Below, piece after piece: positions 27,370 to 34,638 of a DNA stretch of 64,000 nucleotides (the first letter of the stretch is position 1; each line of letters opens with the position of its first letter). Origin of the DNA: Methanomicrobiaceae archaeon (GTDB lineage: Archaea > Halobacteriota > Methanomicrobia > Methanomicrobiales > Methanomicrobiaceae). A model generated the notes under the pieces. The model saw only the letters and a list, made by a program, of their open reading frames with translations, made no database searches and was not told where the DNA came from. Made by a program: the position numbers and the translations under genes. The stretch spans positions 58,804 through 122,803 of the forward strand of contig JARVGI010000005.1 of the NCBI GenBank assembly GCA_029762625.1, given 5' to 3'.

Positions 27370-27716
27370 TAGAGTGCGGCGATGATGCGTTCCTTGTTTT
27401 TCTTCAGCTCGTATCTGATACGCCCGATATTAACGTTCTTTTCCCCGACGATCGCAATCAGCTCGTCGTCTGAGAGGGGCGAGAGCAGGATGGGGCCGTG
27501 TTCCAGCTCGACCAGCATCTGGTGCATCTCGCCCTTGCCGAGCTCGGCACCCATTGCTTCCGAGGTCCCCATGCCGGTCGACGCCATCGCGCCCAGCGCT
27601 TCTGTGTCGATCTCCCCGGCCTCCACGCTTTCGATAACAAAGCCGTCCCTTCCCACGACAACGGCAGCGGATACGCCATCGAGTTTCAAAAACTCACTCA
27701 GGATTTGCTTGAGCAT
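27369..27716 (-). CDS. Roadblock/LC7 domain protein
   Basis: A 115-residue single Roadblock/LC7 domain. It opens MLKQILSEFLKLDGVSAAVV, has the VVGRDGFVIES strand and ends with the helix NIGRIRYELKKNKERI. It is a close paralogue of the protein at 31801, sharing the C-terminal motif almost exactly. In other prokaryotes these dimers regulate MglA-type GTPases. It sits between the hydrogenase large subunit and the fused Roadblock protein. Confidence 0.9.
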   Translation of the reverse strand: MLKQILSEFLKLDGVSAAVVVGRDGFVIESVEAGEIDTEALGAMASTGMGTSEAMGAELGKGEMHQMLVELEHGPILLSPLSDDELIAIVGEKNVNIGRIRYELKKNKERIIAAL

Positions 27717-27756
27717 TCCATTCACCTGGTTTTCAAAGCCTCTCTTGATTAAGTAT

Positions 27757-29130
27757 TCAATCTTTCTTTTTACGAATGACCTTGATTTTCATCGGCATGC
27801 GGCCGATGGCATGCGTTGCACAGGAGATGCAGGGGTCATAGGCGCGGATCACCATCTCGATCCGGTTGGCCGCGTCCTCGGAAAGCGTGCCGTCCTGCAC
27901 CACCTTGCGGGCAACATCCTCGACCCCGCGGTCCATCCCCCAGTTATTCTGGCAGGTTGCCACGATCAGGTTGCACCGCTGGATGAACCCGCCCTCGTCG
28001 ACGGTGTAGTCGTGGATGAGCGTGCCCCGGGGGGCCTCGATGATCCCCACCCCGCGGGTGCCTGCCACCCCGTCGACCCGGGCACGGACATCGGTCCCGG
28101 TGATGGAGGGGTCCGAGAGCAGCGCTACCGCACGCTCGCACGAGGCGATGAACTCCACATAGCGGGCGATGTTATAGGCGAGGGTCGTCTGGACAAAGGT
28201 TCCGAATGTTTCGCGGTATTCGTCAAGTGCCGCATCAGCACCCTCCGTCCCCATCTCGCGGACAAGGTTCAAGCGGGCGAGCGGGCCGACCCGGTAGTAC
28301 TGGCCGCTCTTTAAGCGGGCGAACTTGAGATAGGACCACGACTCGGAGTATTCTTCGATGTAGTCAAGGTAATCCGCCCCACCGAAGCTGCCGATGGCGT
28401 TCCCGTCGCTGCCTGCGACCTCAGCCCTGCCATCCGTGATGCTGTAGCGGCCCTGGTCGGTCAGGCCCACAAAAGCGGAATCCACTGCGCCAAAGGCCAG
28501 ATCAGTTTCCCCGAGAATGCTGCGGGCCATCGACCAGCCGTCCTGTGCGATCGAGAGCGACCGCCGTGCCATCTCCAGCAGTTCAACGCGCTTTTGCTCG
28601 GCCAGAGGGGCAGAAATGCCCCCGGGGATCGCGGTCGAGGGGTGGATGGGTTTTCCGCCGATCGCCTCGGTAAGGCGCTGGCCGAATTTCCTTACCTCGA
28701 TGGCCTTTTTCGCAAGGTCCGGATCCTTGTGCACGAGCCCGACGAGATTGCGCTCCGCTGCCGGCGCCGCATGCCCGATGAGAAAGTCAGGCGCCGCAAG
28801 CATGAAGAAGTGCAGGGCATGGGAATGGACGAATTGCCCGTACATCATCAGCTCCCTGAGAAGCCTGCCTGTTGCCGGCGGCTCGGCGCCGAATATCTGG
28901 TCGCAGGCTTTTGCTGAGGCGATGTGGTGCGCGGTCGGGCAGATGCCGCAGATACGCGGGGTGATCCGTGGGGCTTCCTCCACCGCAGCGCCGATGAGGA
29001 ATTTCTCGAACCCGCGCAGTTCGACCACGTTGAAATGGGCGCTCTCCACCTCCCCAGCATCATCGAGGGTGATGCGCACCTGGGCATGTCCTTCGATCCT
29101 GGTCACGGGGTTGATCGTGATCTGGGTCAT
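27757..29130 (-). CDS. [NiFe] hydrogenase large subunit (MvhA/FrhA-like)
   Basis: A 457-residue catalytic subunit that splits or makes H2. Both nickel-binding motifs are complete: RICGICPTAHH (about residues 59 to 69) and DPCISCATH (about 432 to 440). After the last motif come 17 residues that a hydrogenase endopeptidase would normally remove. The start MTQITINPVTRIEGHAQVRI is typical of the F420-non-reducing and related group 3 enzymes. It overlaps the small-subunit gene by four bases. No mvhD, frhB or heterodisulfide reductase gene is nearby, so the electron partner is probably the ferredoxin at 30617. Confidence 0.92.
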   Translation of the reverse strand: MTQITINPVTRIEGHAQVRITLDDAGEVESAHFNVVELRGFEKFLIGAAVEEAPRITPRICGICPTAHHIASAKACDQIFGAEPPATGRLLRELMMYGQFVHSHALHFFMLAAPDFLIGHAAPAAERNLVGLVHKDPDLAKKAIEVRKFGQRLTEAIGGKPIHPSTAIPGGISAPLAEQKRVELLEMARRSLSIAQDGWSMARSILGETDLAFGAVDSAFVGLTDQGRYSITDGRAEVAGSDGNAIGSFGGADYLDYIEEYSESWSYLKFARLKSGQYYRVGPLARLNLVREMGTEGADAALDEYRETFGTFVQTTLAYNIARYVEFIASCERAVALLSDPSITGTDVRARVDGVAGTRGVGIIEAPRGTLIHDYTVDEGGFIQRCNLIVATCQNNWGMDRGVEDVARKVVQDGTLSEDAANRIEMVIRAYDPCISCATHAIGRMPMKIKVIRKKKD

Positions 29131-30044
29131 CTGCTCCCCTCCTTGATCAGTTCACGGATCTTCGATATCTCCTTGTCTTCCATCACCTGGCTTCCCATGG
29201 TGAAGGGGTACATCGTGTGGGCGACGTCATAGAGCTCCGCGGCAACCTCTTTTTCGGGCCGGTCTGTGAGATCGGAGATCCGCCGAACGGTCATATTGAA
29301 GATATCTCTGCAGGGCTCCCGCAGGATGTCGAGCGACGGGCCGTTGCACCCGTGGCAGGAGATATTTTTTGCAGGGCACGCCGCCCCGCACCCGCAGAAG
29401 GTTACCGGGCCGAGACAGAGATAGCCCTGGCCGAGCAGGCAGTACCGGGGGTCGGGTTCGCCCTCAAAGCGCCTTTTCAACGTCCAGTTCTCGATGGGGC
29501 CCATCGTGCGATCGCATTCGGAGCAGACCGATTTGCGGGAGAGGGATACATGGTCGCCGGCCACCATGGCAGGCAGAATCTGCCGAAGGCGGTTCTCCTT
29601 GGGCGGGCAGCCGGGAATGAAATAATCGATCTTCACCTTGTCGCCGACCGCAAATGCACGGTAGAGGAATGGCGGCACATCGGAAGGGATGGTGCCGTCC
29701 GCCGCCACGGTGTCCACTTCCCGGTAGACGTAATTAAAGAGATCTTCCCTGCTGCTGAGCATCGAGAGCCCGGAAATTCCCCCATAGACTGCGCAGGTGC
29801 CGAGCGCCACAAGGATTTTCGCACGTGCCCGGATCGTTTTGAGGCGTTCCTCGTTCTCCGCGTTCCTGACCGCACCGGTCACAAAGGCGATGTCGATACC
29901 TTCGGGGGGCTCTTTGACATCCATGATCACTGGGGAGTAAACGATTTCCGCCTTTTCGAGGACATCCAGGATCAACTCGTGGAGATCAAGGACGGCAATG
30001 GTGCATCCGGAGCAGCCTGCCAGTTCTTCGATTGCAATCTTCAT
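29127..30044 (-). CDS. [NiFe] hydrogenase small subunit (MvhG/FrhG-like)
   Basis: A 305-residue Fe-S electron-transfer subunit. The proximal cluster motifs are LAGCSGCTIAVLDLHELI, VALGTCAVYGGI and FIPGCPPKENRL. The C-terminal half has many more cysteines (CSECDRTMGP, YLCLGPVTFCGCGAACP, CHGCNGPS), as in Frh/Mvh small subunits with three clusters. There is no Tat signal, so the enzyme is cytoplasmic. Its end overlaps the large-subunit start. Confidence 0.92.
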   Translation of the reverse strand: MKIAIEELAGCSGCTIAVLDLHELILDVLEKAEIVYSPVIMDVKEPPEGIDIAFVTGAVRNAENEERLKTIRARAKILVALGTCAVYGGISGLSMLSSREDLFNYVYREVDTVAADGTIPSDVPPFLYRAFAVGDKVKIDYFIPGCPPKENRLRQILPAMVAGDHVSLSRKSVCSECDRTMGPIENWTLKRRFEGEPDPRYCLLGQGYLCLGPVTFCGCGAACPAKNISCHGCNGPSLDILREPCRDIFNMTVRRISDLTDRPEKEVAAELYDVAHTMYPFTMGSQVMEDKEISKIRELIKEGSR

Positions 30045-30053
30045 TCCTTCCCC

Positions 30054-30617
30054 TCACTTCAGGATGAGCTTCTTCAAGCAGGCGTTGGGGCCCGTATGGA
30101 TGATCTCGAGCTTGCCCCGTTTCCCGGTAATCTCTTCGACGGCACCGACCACGTATCCGCAGAGTGTCTGGCAGAGCGGCCCTCCCTGCTCCTGGCCGAT
30201 GCGGCGGCAGGACTGGCGGACAATGCAGTCGTGAAAGACAAGATAGATGAACATGCTCCCGTTTTCCTCGACGATGTACTCATCGTGGTCCGAGGGTTTC
30301 CAGGGTTCGAAGGTGTACTGGCCGTGCAGGATATAGGAGAGCTCGCGGAGCGCATCCTCCACGTTGTCCTTTTTCTCGAAATACTTGGCAACCTCATGGC
30401 CGAATTTCTTTCCGGCGCGGTAGGTCACGGCGTTTGCCCCCCTGCCGGCGATCTCCTCGAGTGATTTGATGATATACCCGTTCAGCTGCATCAGGCCGTG
30501 CAGCGTCTGTTCGAGTTCCTCTGCAGGAGGATCGCACCGCATGGGAACATCCTCCACCCGAAACACGAGGTCGGTCCTGAATTTCTCCCGGGTCTCATCG
30601 ATGAAACCTTCACCCAT
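30054..30617 (-). CDS. V4R-like (4-vinyl reductase) sensor domain protein
   Basis: A 187-residue protein whose C-terminal two thirds look like a V4R small-molecule-binding domain: YRAGKKFGHEVAKYFEKK, VFHDCIVRQSCRRIGQEQ, LCQTLCGYVVGAVEEITG and the ending TGPNACLKKLIL. V4R domains sense hydrophobic or metal-cofactor ligands and often control signalling or transcription. The cysteines (DC, SC, LC, LC, AC) could bind metal. Its ATG overlaps the ferredoxin stop, so it is translationally coupled to the hydrogenase operon. Confidence 0.7.
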   Translation of the reverse strand: MGEGFIDETREKFRTDLVFRVEDVPMRCDPPAEELEQTLHGLMQLNGYIIKSLEEIAGRGANAVTYRAGKKFGHEVAKYFEKKDNVEDALRELSYILHGQYTFEPWKPSDHDEYIVEENGSMFIYLVFHDCIVRQSCRRIGQEQGGPLCQTLCGYVVGAVEEITGKRGKLEIIHTGPNACLKKLILK

Positions 30618-30862
30618 CAGATCACCCGGTTGAGCATACGGCAGACTTTCATGCTGACATACATTCGTCTGCATGGCACCACGCCCCTGTGTTCAAGCGC
30701 CTGCGCCGGGCAGATCTCGTGGCATGAGAGGCACCCCATGCAGTTCTCCGGGTGAACCGGAGAAGATACGCTGTCCTTGAGTTCAAATACCCCCATAGGG
30801 CAGTCCTTGACGCAAAGCCCACATCCGTTGCAGGCCTCCTCATCGACACGAATTTCGATCAT
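30617..30862 (-). CDS. 2x[4Fe-4S] ferredoxin
   Basis: An 81-residue ferredoxin with two CxxCxxCxxxCP motifs: CNGCGLCVKDCPMG and CMGCLSCHEICPAQ. A basic tail of about 25 residues follows (CRRMYVSMKVCRMLNRVI). I prefer ATG 30862, which is better spaced from the GGTGAG ribosome binding site than ATG 30868. It is the first gene of the hydrogenase operon and the likely electron acceptor or donor for the enzyme. Confidence 0.9.
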   Translation of the reverse strand: MIEIRVDEEACNGCGLCVKDCPMGVFELKDSVSSPVHPENCMGCLSCHEICPAQALEHRGVVPCRRMYVSMKVCRMLNRVI

Positions 30863-30868
30863 TCTCAT

Positions 30869-31083
30869 CTCACCGGACGGATTTCCACGGAAAGGCGTTA
30901 TGGCGACCGCAGGGCCGACCATGGCATCAAGGTATCCTTTTTTTCCTCATCTGAGAAGAACCTTCTTGTTGGAGATTATCAAAACGATATATCATATGCA
31001 ATATCCGTAATGATAATCGATAAGAGTAAATTATTTATATGAAAGCAATGCTACATACTGATCGCACACTGGAGAGTAGCACA
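30869..31083. promoter_or_regulatory. Divergent promoter region with GATTATCA-N29-TGATAATC repeat
   Basis: This 215-base region separates the hydrogenase operon (minus) from the HAMP/Roadblock operon (plus). Half-sites GATTATCA (30974 to 30981) and TGATAATC (31011 to 31018) flank an AT-rich centre. A plus-strand TATA candidate AAATTATTTATATG (31026 to 31039) lies just after the right half-site. A minus-strand TATA-like ATGATATATCG lies between the half-sites. The same half-site pair precedes the secretion operon, suggesting one regulator for all three. Confidence 0.6.
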
Positions 31084-31506
31084 ATGAGCGAATGCATCAA
31101 TGCACCCATGGATGTCGGAGGCCCGGTTCTTCAGATCCCCATCTTCTACAAGCTGATGGCAAGCATGCTCTTTGTCGCCGTCATCCCCATCGCACTCCTG
31201 GGGATCGTATCCGCAGGAGACACTGAGAGTATCATTTCGATGATCGGCCTTCAAAACAGTATTTTCTTCCTCACCCTGGTCACCCTCACCATCGTCGTGA
31301 TGTGGAGCTTCTTCCTGGCACGGAGCATTACGAGTCCGATCGAGAACCTCTCGAGGGTTGCCGACAGCGTGAGCAAGGGGGATCTCAGGGCATCGCATAT
31401 TGACATCATGGCCAACGACGAAATCGGAGACCTCGCAAAGTCATTCAACCGTATGCTGAATTCCTATCAGATTCTCGACAATCTTGCCCGGGAAGACATC
31501 GAGTAA
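31084..31506 (+). CDS. Membrane HAMP-domain protein without output domain
   Basis: A 140-residue protein with two membrane helices (YKLMASMLFVAVIPIALLGI and NSIFFLTLVTLTIVVMWSFF) and a C-terminal HAMP domain (RSITSPIENLSRVADSVSKG, then NDEIGDLAKSFNRMLNSY). There is no kinase or methyl-accepting domain after HAMP and almost no extracellular loop. It therefore looks like a stand-alone signal relay, perhaps handing a signal to the Roadblock proteins downstream. Start ATG 31084 follows a TATA-like element. Confidence 0.85.
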   Translation: MSECINAPMDVGGPVLQIPIFYKLMASMLFVAVIPIALLGIVSAGDTESIISMIGLQNSIFFLTLVTLTIVVMWSFFLARSITSPIENLSRVADSVSKGDLRASHIDIMANDEIGDLAKSFNRMLNSYQILDNLAREDIE

Positions 31507-31517
31507 GAGGAACACCT

Positions 31518-31742
31518 ATGCACCTTCGTGAACAGATTATCGCCATACTCAGGGACGAGGTCGGCCCTGCCGCACCCCTGCTCCTCGATCGCTGCTGCAG
31601 GAAAAATCTCGGAAAAAATCCCGCCGAACTCACCGTCCATGACATTCATCCCCTCTCGGAGAGTTGTTATGAGACGGTTGTCACCAGCCTAGGGCAGCCT
31701 GCAGCAGAAAAACTGAAAGCCAGTCTTCAGGGACTCGAATAA
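31518..31742 (+). CDS. Small helical protein of unknown function
   Basis: A 74-residue protein (opening MHLREQIIAILRDEVGPAA, with DRCCRKNLGK and SESCYETVV). I do not recognise a family. It is predicted to be mostly helical and has a vicinal Cys pair plus one more Cys. It lies 11 bases after the HAMP gene and before a Roadblock gene, so it is probably part of the same signalling operon. Confidence 0.6.
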   Translation: MHLREQIIAILRDEVGPAAPLLLDRCCRKNLGKNPAELTVHDIHPLSESCYETVVTSLGQPAAEKLKASLQGLE

Positions 31743-31800
31743 CATCCCAAAAAAATCCTGAAATATTTATCAGCCTGCGAATACCACCATCTACCATCCG

Positions 31801-32148
31801 ATGTTGAAGCAAACATTGCACAAATTTTTAAACCTGGAAGGTGTCCTCGCGGCATGCGTCGTGGGCGATGAGGGCAGCATCCTTGCGATAGCAGGCCAGA
31901 AGTACGCGGACTTCGAGGAATTGGGGCTGCGAGTGCACCAGGGAATGCGTGCGTCGAAGGCGCTTGCTGATGAACTGGACCAGGATGAACTGACGATGAT
32001 TTTTCTTGAAATTGAAGACGGTACACTCCTGGCAACACCGCTCGATAATGAACATATCCTGGCAATCATTGCAAAAAATAACACTAATATTGGTAGAATT
32101 CGATATGAACTGAAAAAGAACAGGGACGCCATTACCGCCGCATTATGA
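31801..32148 (+). CDS. Roadblock/LC7 domain protein, second copy
   Basis: A 115-residue Roadblock/LC7 domain paralogous to the one at 27369: both start MLKQ(I/T)L and end with nearly the same helix (NIGRIRYELKKNRDAI here). Its last four bases overlap the start of the fused Roadblock gene at 32145, mirroring the arrangement on the other side of the hydrogenase genes. Confidence 0.9.
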   Translation: MLKQTLHKFLNLEGVLAACVVGDEGSILAIAGQKYADFEELGLRVHQGMRASKALADELDQDELTMIFLEIEDGTLLATPLDNEHILAIIAKNNTNIGRIRYELKKNRDAITAAL

Positions 32149-33341
32149 TCGACTATCTTCCCAAAGGAAAAAGCATCGGTGCCATGCAGGCCTCGCTGCA
32201 ATGGATAGTAACCCATACCTTTCGGTTCATCGGAGCGGTCATGATCACGGTCGACGAGGGGAAAGGATTCATCCTGATCAAAAAAGGGAAGCCTGAAGCG
32301 TACTATTACCAGCACGGCTCGAAAGTCCTGCGGGCCAAGGCCGCATACGATTATTTCAGCACCCAGGATCTGCTTACCTTCCGCCTGCAAAAGTACAACG
32401 CGGAAGAATACCGCAAGGCATTCGCTTTCTACAACGGGGAACAGGGGTCGGAACTGACACCTGCATCCCTGGACACGGATATTCCTGCCATCTCTGTCAA
32501 ACCGTCCCCCGAACCCCCCCGACCGCCTGTGCAGGCAGTGAAGCAGACTGCATACCCCTTGGATCCGGCAGTCAATCAGGATGAAGAGAGCGACCCGGCA
32601 CCGGAGGAAGCGCATGGCTTTGTTCCCGATGTCCGGAAAATTCTTCAATCTGCGGAGGATTCTCTTGATTTCAGCCCCTCCATCTCAGAAATGACCGGGA
32701 AATCCGAGAGCGGCGACGGCACTGCACCCCTTGGAGACGATGCTGGAGGAGTCCGCACACCAGAGGAGACCACAGACCGGCAATCATCGGGTGCACCCGA
32801 TCTCTCCGGACAGCAGGCAACACCGGATGAGAGAGATGATGCGGCGGGCGCAGGTGAAGAACCGGTGACAGGGGTACGGCAATTACCGCCTGCCATCGTC
32901 CCCGGCGAACCGCCGACGGCGGTCGACGAGAGGGATGATACGACAGAGGCGGCAGAGCAGGCCGCGCCTCTCCCCGGAGCGCACGCATTCACCGTCGAGG
33001 ATTCGGAAATCGCCGACCTTGGATGGATTCTCCGGAGGAACGGCGTTCTTGCCGCCTCAGTGTTCAGCGACGGGTTTTCGGTTATGGCACTCGGCGATGC
33101 CGATTTCGAAGCAGTGGCGGCGATTGCCGAGGACGCACTCAGGGCGGCGGAGCGTATTGCCGCGGCAATGGATATGGGCACCTTTCTCCAGATGACCGTT
33201 CAGATGAAAGGAAAGAACGTGATCGTCGCACCATACCGCGACGCTCATATCTGTTTTTTCACCTCGCCCAGGACGCACCTTGGCCAGATACGCGGAATCC
33301 TCCAGGAACTGTCCCTTCGGAATTCCCAGCAGGGCTCATAA
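32145..33341 (+). CDS. Fused sensor-domain, disordered linker and Roadblock-like protein
   Basis: A 398-residue protein. Residues 1 to 110 form a domain (KGFILIKKGKPEAYYYQHGS) shared with the protein at 26704. A linker of about 170 residues rich in Pro, Glu, Asp and Ser follows. The last 110 residues are Roadblock-like (VLAASVFSDGFSVMALGDAD, then KNVIVAPYRDAHICFFTS). Against its paralogue it differs mainly by the long linker, which may allow reach to a membrane partner. It is translationally coupled to the preceding Roadblock gene. Confidence 0.75.
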   Translation: MIDYLPKGKSIGAMQASLQWIVTHTFRFIGAVMITVDEGKGFILIKKGKPEAYYYQHGSKVLRAKAAYDYFSTQDLLTFRLQKYNAEEYRKAFAFYNGEQGSELTPASLDTDIPAISVKPSPEPPRPPVQAVKQTAYPLDPAVNQDEESDPAPEEAHGFVPDVRKILQSAEDSLDFSPSISEMTGKSESGDGTAPLGDDAGGVRTPEETTDRQSSGAPDLSGQQATPDERDDAAGAGEEPVTGVRQLPPAIVPGEPPTAVDERDDTTEAAEQAAPLPGAHAFTVEDSEIADLGWILRRNGVLAASVFSDGFSVMALGDADFEAVAAIAEDALRAAERIAAAMDMGTFLQMTVQMKGKNVIVAPYRDAHICFFTSPRTHLGQIRGILQELSLRNSQQGS

Positions 33342-33435
33342 GGCATGGGAGCACCCCGGCATGATCTCTTCAGGGGGCAGTGCTTGCCGCTCATCGCCAC
33401 ACATAAATGGCCCCGGGAATAATATTTAAAGGCCC

Positions 33436-34239
33436 ATGACCCTGCCACAGATGAACCCGCAACTGGTCATTGCGTCTCTTGCTGTTGCCGTCACCCTGGG
33501 TTATGCCTCCATCCTCGACCTTCGTGATCGGAGGGTTCCGTTCAGGACGTGGTATCCTATGCTTGCAATCGCAGCGCCGATGGCAGCATGGACGTACCTC
33601 GCGCTGTTCATTTCAGACACAACGCTGGCACTGGGAATCATCGGCGCAGTAGCGCTGTTCTGCGGGCTCTTCTACTTTCTCGCAGCATACGTTCACCTGT
33701 TCGGCGGGGCGGATGCCTGGGCAATGATATTTATCACCGCCTGTATTCCGCTCTTTCCGTTCGAGCCCCTGTTCGGTAATGCCCTGATAGGCTTCTTTCC
33801 CCTCGTGGTGTTCATGAATGCCGTAATCCTCAATATCGCAACCCCCATAGGAATCTTTCTCATGAATATCATCAGGGGCAACCGGGCCCCGCTCCACTAC
33901 ATGTTCGTCGGATTTCCTGTGGACGGAGACGGCATCGAAAACACGTTCGGATTTGTCATGGAGGATTTCGGCGAGCATGACGGCGAGCTTACCCGGCGGT
34001 TCATCACCTTCCGGGGAGCCATGCGACGAATGATTGACGGTGACCGGCGTATGTACACGAGGGATCTCAAGCGCAACCCCGACCAATATGCACGCGAACT
34101 CGATCTTTACCGGAGGGCGGGTACAGTATGGATATCCTACGGTGTTCCATTCATCGTGCCAATCACCGCAGGATTTCTCACTGCGGTATTTTTCGGGGAC
34201 CTCATATACGTGGCAATAACCACAATCTACGGAGTGTAA
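33436..34239 (+). CDS. Archaeal prepilin/preflagellin peptidase (A24 family)
   Basis: A 267-residue membrane aspartyl protease that cleaves class III signal peptides of pilins and archaellins. The two active-site aspartates appear in YASILDLRDRRVP (after the first helix) and LFGGADAWAM (the GxxD motif). Several membrane helices and a cytoplasmic insert (about residues 150 to 230) follow. Start ATG 33436 or 33451. It lies downstream of the Roadblock genes and near the secretion operon, consistent with a role in processing its filament subunits, which are not in this window. Confidence 0.85.
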   Translation: MTLPQMNPQLVIASLAVAVTLGYASILDLRDRRVPFRTWYPMLAIAAPMAAWTYLALFISDTTLALGIIGAVALFCGLFYFLAAYVHLFGGADAWAMIFITACIPLFPFEPLFGNALIGFFPLVVFMNAVILNIATPIGIFLMNIIRGNRAPLHYMFVGFPVDGDGIENTFGFVMEDFGEHDGELTRRFITFRGAMRRMIDGDRRMYTRDLKRNPDQYARELDLYRRAGTVWISYGVPFIVPITAGFLTAVFFGDLIYVAITTIYGV

Positions 34240-34245
34240 GATAGT

Positions 34246-34611
34246 ATGATACCACTGAATTTTACCAATGGTTTGATCCCTGTCGTCGCACAGGACGTAG
34301 CAACAAAGGACATTCTGATGGTGGCCTACGCCAACGCAGAGGCGGTGGAGCTCACCATTGCTACCGGATATGCACACTATTTCAGCAGGAGCAGACAGAA
34401 ACTCTGGAGAAAAGGGGAAGAGAGCGGACACACCCAGCGGGTTGTCCGGATCCTCACCGATTGTGACGAGGACACCCTCATCTACCAGGTGGAGCAGCAG
34501 GGGGCAGCCTGCCATACAGGCTATAAAAGCTGTTTTTACCGCACCATTGACGGTGAAATCATTGCTGAAAAGGTATTTGAGCCTGAACAGGTATACAGTA
34601 CTACTGTATAA
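34246..34611 (+). CDS. hisI: Phosphoribosyl-AMP cyclohydrolase
   Basis: A 121-residue HisI for histidine synthesis, opening the adenine ring of PR-AMP. The zinc and Mg motifs are intact: [32 protein letters not shown] and [10 protein letters not shown]. There is no fused HisE domain. It follows the prepilin peptidase by six bases and precedes the PIN-ATPase gene; no other his genes are nearby. Confidence 0.96.
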   Translation: MIPLNFTNGLIPVVAQDVATKDILMVAYANAEAVELTIATGYAHYFSRSRQKLWRKGEESGHTQRVVRILTDCDEDTLIYQVEQQGAACHTGYKSCFYRTIDGEIIAEKVFEPEQVYSTTV

Positions 34612-34638
34612 TAAGCACGAAAAAAATGGTGATTTTTT

